Source: CAYRNC01 sp964425645 (lineage in GTDB: Bacteria > Bacillota > Clostridia > Peptostreptococcales > Anaerovoracaceae). From it: a stretch of DNA of 33,960 nt. The notes below the pieces were generated by a model. It saw nothing but the letters and a program-made list of their open reading frames with translations. It was not told the origin of the DNA and did not search any database. Shown piece after piece: positions 32,753-33,960 of this stretch. The translations under genes were made by a program, and so were the position numbers. The stretch covers positions 1 to 33,960 of the forward strand of contig CAYRNC010000012.1 of NCBI GenBank assembly GCA_964425645.1. The letters run 5' to 3'. The number at the start of each line of letters is the position of its first letter. Position 1 is the stretch's first letter.

Positions 32753-33736
32753 TTACTTTTTTTCGCCTCTTTGACTTTTCACCTTCGGCTTATATACCCT
32801 GCGATTATCCAAGGTCCACACCTTATCTGAGAAGCCTCCCGGATCCGCCGAAAGCAAAGCCTCCTCCATATCGTACATTCTAGCATCCACAATATCCAGA
32901 TAGTGCAGAATTTCCGCTTCGGGAAACAGGGGCTTTTTCGGGCTTCCGAACTCGGGTTCATAATGGTGAGAAAGGATCATATGCTCAAGCATGATCGTCT
33001 TTTCTTTGTCGATTCCGATCTCCTTTGCCAACCTGTCAATTGTCTTTATCCCCTGCACCAAATGCCCCAGTAACTGACCCTCGAATGTATAGCTGCTTGC
33101 GACACCTTTCGTATCGGACTCAAGTTCGTTCAGTTTTTCGATGTCGTGAATGATGACACCGGTGATTACGAGATCCCGGTTTAAATTTGTATACACAAGA
33201 CAATAGTATTCGCCCATCATCAGCATCCTCTTCATGTGATACAAAAGACCTGCCCGCTCTGCATGATGGTTTCTTACAGCAGCAGGATAATACATAAGCT
33301 TCTCCCGGTTATCTGTAAGTATACAAGTGCATAGAGTTTTAAGCTGCTCATCATTCATCGATGAGACAGCTTCTTCAAGATATGAAAGCATATCCTCGGG
33401 TTTTTCCGGGGCAGATTTAATATAGTCTTCAATTGCGATGTCATCCTGATCCACTGCTTTTCTTATCCTCATCACCCGAAGCTGCTTCATACTGTTCCAT
33501 TCGGTGACCTGGGCCTTGACCTTCACAACGTCCCCCGGCCGTATTTCGTTTAAGGACGGGAGCTCGGCGTCCGCCACATCCCACTTTTTTGCAGTGATCT
33601 CCCCGGTGCAATCTCCAAGCAATAGATCCAGGTATTGTTTTTTATTCGATCCCAGCTTAACCGCAATAGATTTGACCATGAAAAAATCCTGAATTTCATT
33701 GTCAGTGGCAAGAAAGCTGATGTAATATTCCTTCAT
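32753..33736 (-). CDS. yhaM: YhaM-like 3'-5' exoribonuclease
   Basis: A 327-residue protein with an N-terminal OB-fold nucleic-acid binding domain (about 20-95) and an HD domain: paired His in RNHHAERAGLLYHMKRML (about 155-172), HDIEKLNELE (about 194-203) and LSHHYEPEFGSP (about 258-269). YhaM trims RNA 3' ends and primer ends in Bacillus. AAAGGGGG lies 10 bases before the ATG. It is the first gene of the yhaM-cca-recD2-comFC run and has a good sigma-A promoter. Confidence 0.93.
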   Translation of the reverse strand: MKEYYISFLATDNEIQDFFMVKSIAVKLGSNKKQYLDLLLGDCTGEITAKKWDVADAELPSLNEIRPGDVVKVKAQVTEWNSMKQLRVMRIRKAVDQDDIAIEDYIKSAPEKPEDMLSYLEEAVSSMNDEQLKTLCTCILTDNREKLMYYPAAVRNHHAERAGLLYHMKRMLMMGEYYCLVYTNLNRDLVITGVIIHDIEKLNELESDTKGVASSYTFEGQLLGHLVQGIKTIDRLAKEIGIDKEKTIMLEHMILSHHYEPEFGSPKKPLFPEAEILHYLDIVDARMYDMEEALLSADPGGFSDKVWTLDNRRVYKPKVKSQRGEKK

Positions 33737-33831
33737 ACCTTATCGTCCCCCTTTGAATAGTGCTTCTATTATATACTATTTTAGTTCTGTCTTCCTCATA
33801 TATTTAATCGGCCCTGCAAAGGATTTAATAC

Positions 33832-33860
33832 AATATACTACTATTTACATAAAATGTCAA
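33832..33860 (-). promoter_or_regulatory. Sigma-A promoter for yhaM-cca-recD2-comFC
   Basis: Minus strand: perfect TTGACA (33860-33855), 17-base spacer, TATATT (33837-33832). Another TATAAT at 33773-33768 lies nearer the gene but has no clear -35. Confidence 0.7.
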
Positions 33861-33937
33861 CGGACTTATAAAACTTGCTGATACTTTTACACATATGTTA
33901 TATAATCTCAAGTTTGACAGTTGGAGAATAAAAAAGA

Positions 33938-33960
33938 GTGGATAAACATTGGGATTTCAA
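33938..33960 (+). CDS. Possible start of a divergent gene, partial
   Basis: A GTG at 33938 begins a run (VDKHWDF) that leaves the window; GGAG lies 11 bases upstream, and a TATAAT-like element is at 33901-33906. There is too little sequence to name it. It could also be non-coding. Confidence 0.25.

Overview
The window is chromosomal DNA from a member of the Bacillota, most likely an anaerobic amino-acid or organic-acid fermenting clostridium. The evidence is strong AGGAGG-type ribosome sites, a cdaA-cdaR-glmM operon, a long-form hpf preceded by a raiA-motif RNA, a GerM-like lipoprotein, and a biotin-dependent sodium-pump decarboxylase. I cannot name the genus. Almost every gene is on the minus strand; gltX and a 36-residue ORF are the only clear plus-strand genes.

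Minus-strand layout from low to high coordinates. (1) 1-3500 is an accessory catabolic region with a branched-chain amino-acid type binding lipoprotein (cut by the window edge), a 4-oxalocrotonate tautomerase family protein and two creatinase-like M24 proteins; the second M24 gene is broken by a frameshift. Each M24 gene has a sigma-54 type -24/-12 promoter, and two identical-pattern palindromes sit where an enhancer-binding protein would bind for the first. (2) 3511-6907 holds two overlapping small nucleoside-recognition (Gate) membrane proteins, a LarA-type nickel-pincer racemase and a malic enzyme. (3) 6994-10455 is greA-lysS-asnS, with a good sigma-A promoter and a terminator. (4) 10605-15277 is a methylmalonyl-CoA decarboxylase operon (mmdA, D, C, B) followed by a dus gene, with a 20-bp perfect palindrome next to its promoter. 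(5) 15444-18938 is tilS-ftsH.

(6) gltX is divergent from tilS and the two promoters overlap; tilS looks leaderless. gltX is followed by a small Cys-rich membrane ORF and a hairpin terminator shared with the convergent operon. (7) 20943-27258 is cdaA-cdaR-glmM-gerM-like-ADP-ribosylglycohydrolase-ahcY from one sigma-A promoter. It joins c-di-AMP synthesis, cell-wall precursor synthesis and methyl-cycle recycling; the ADP-ribosylglycohydrolase has lost its C-terminal metal ligands. (8) 27374-33736 is yhaM-cca-recD2-comFC, then a 211-nt structured RNA (raiA motif), a 410-bp leader with DnaA-box-like sites, and hpf.

The most interesting points are the sigma-54-controlled pair of M24 proteins with complementary active-site losses, the raiA RNA and the DnaA-box cluster beside it, the operator-like palindrome at the decarboxylase operon, and the altered ADP-ribosylglycohydrolase. 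All calls come from reading the sequence; no database search or folding program was run.
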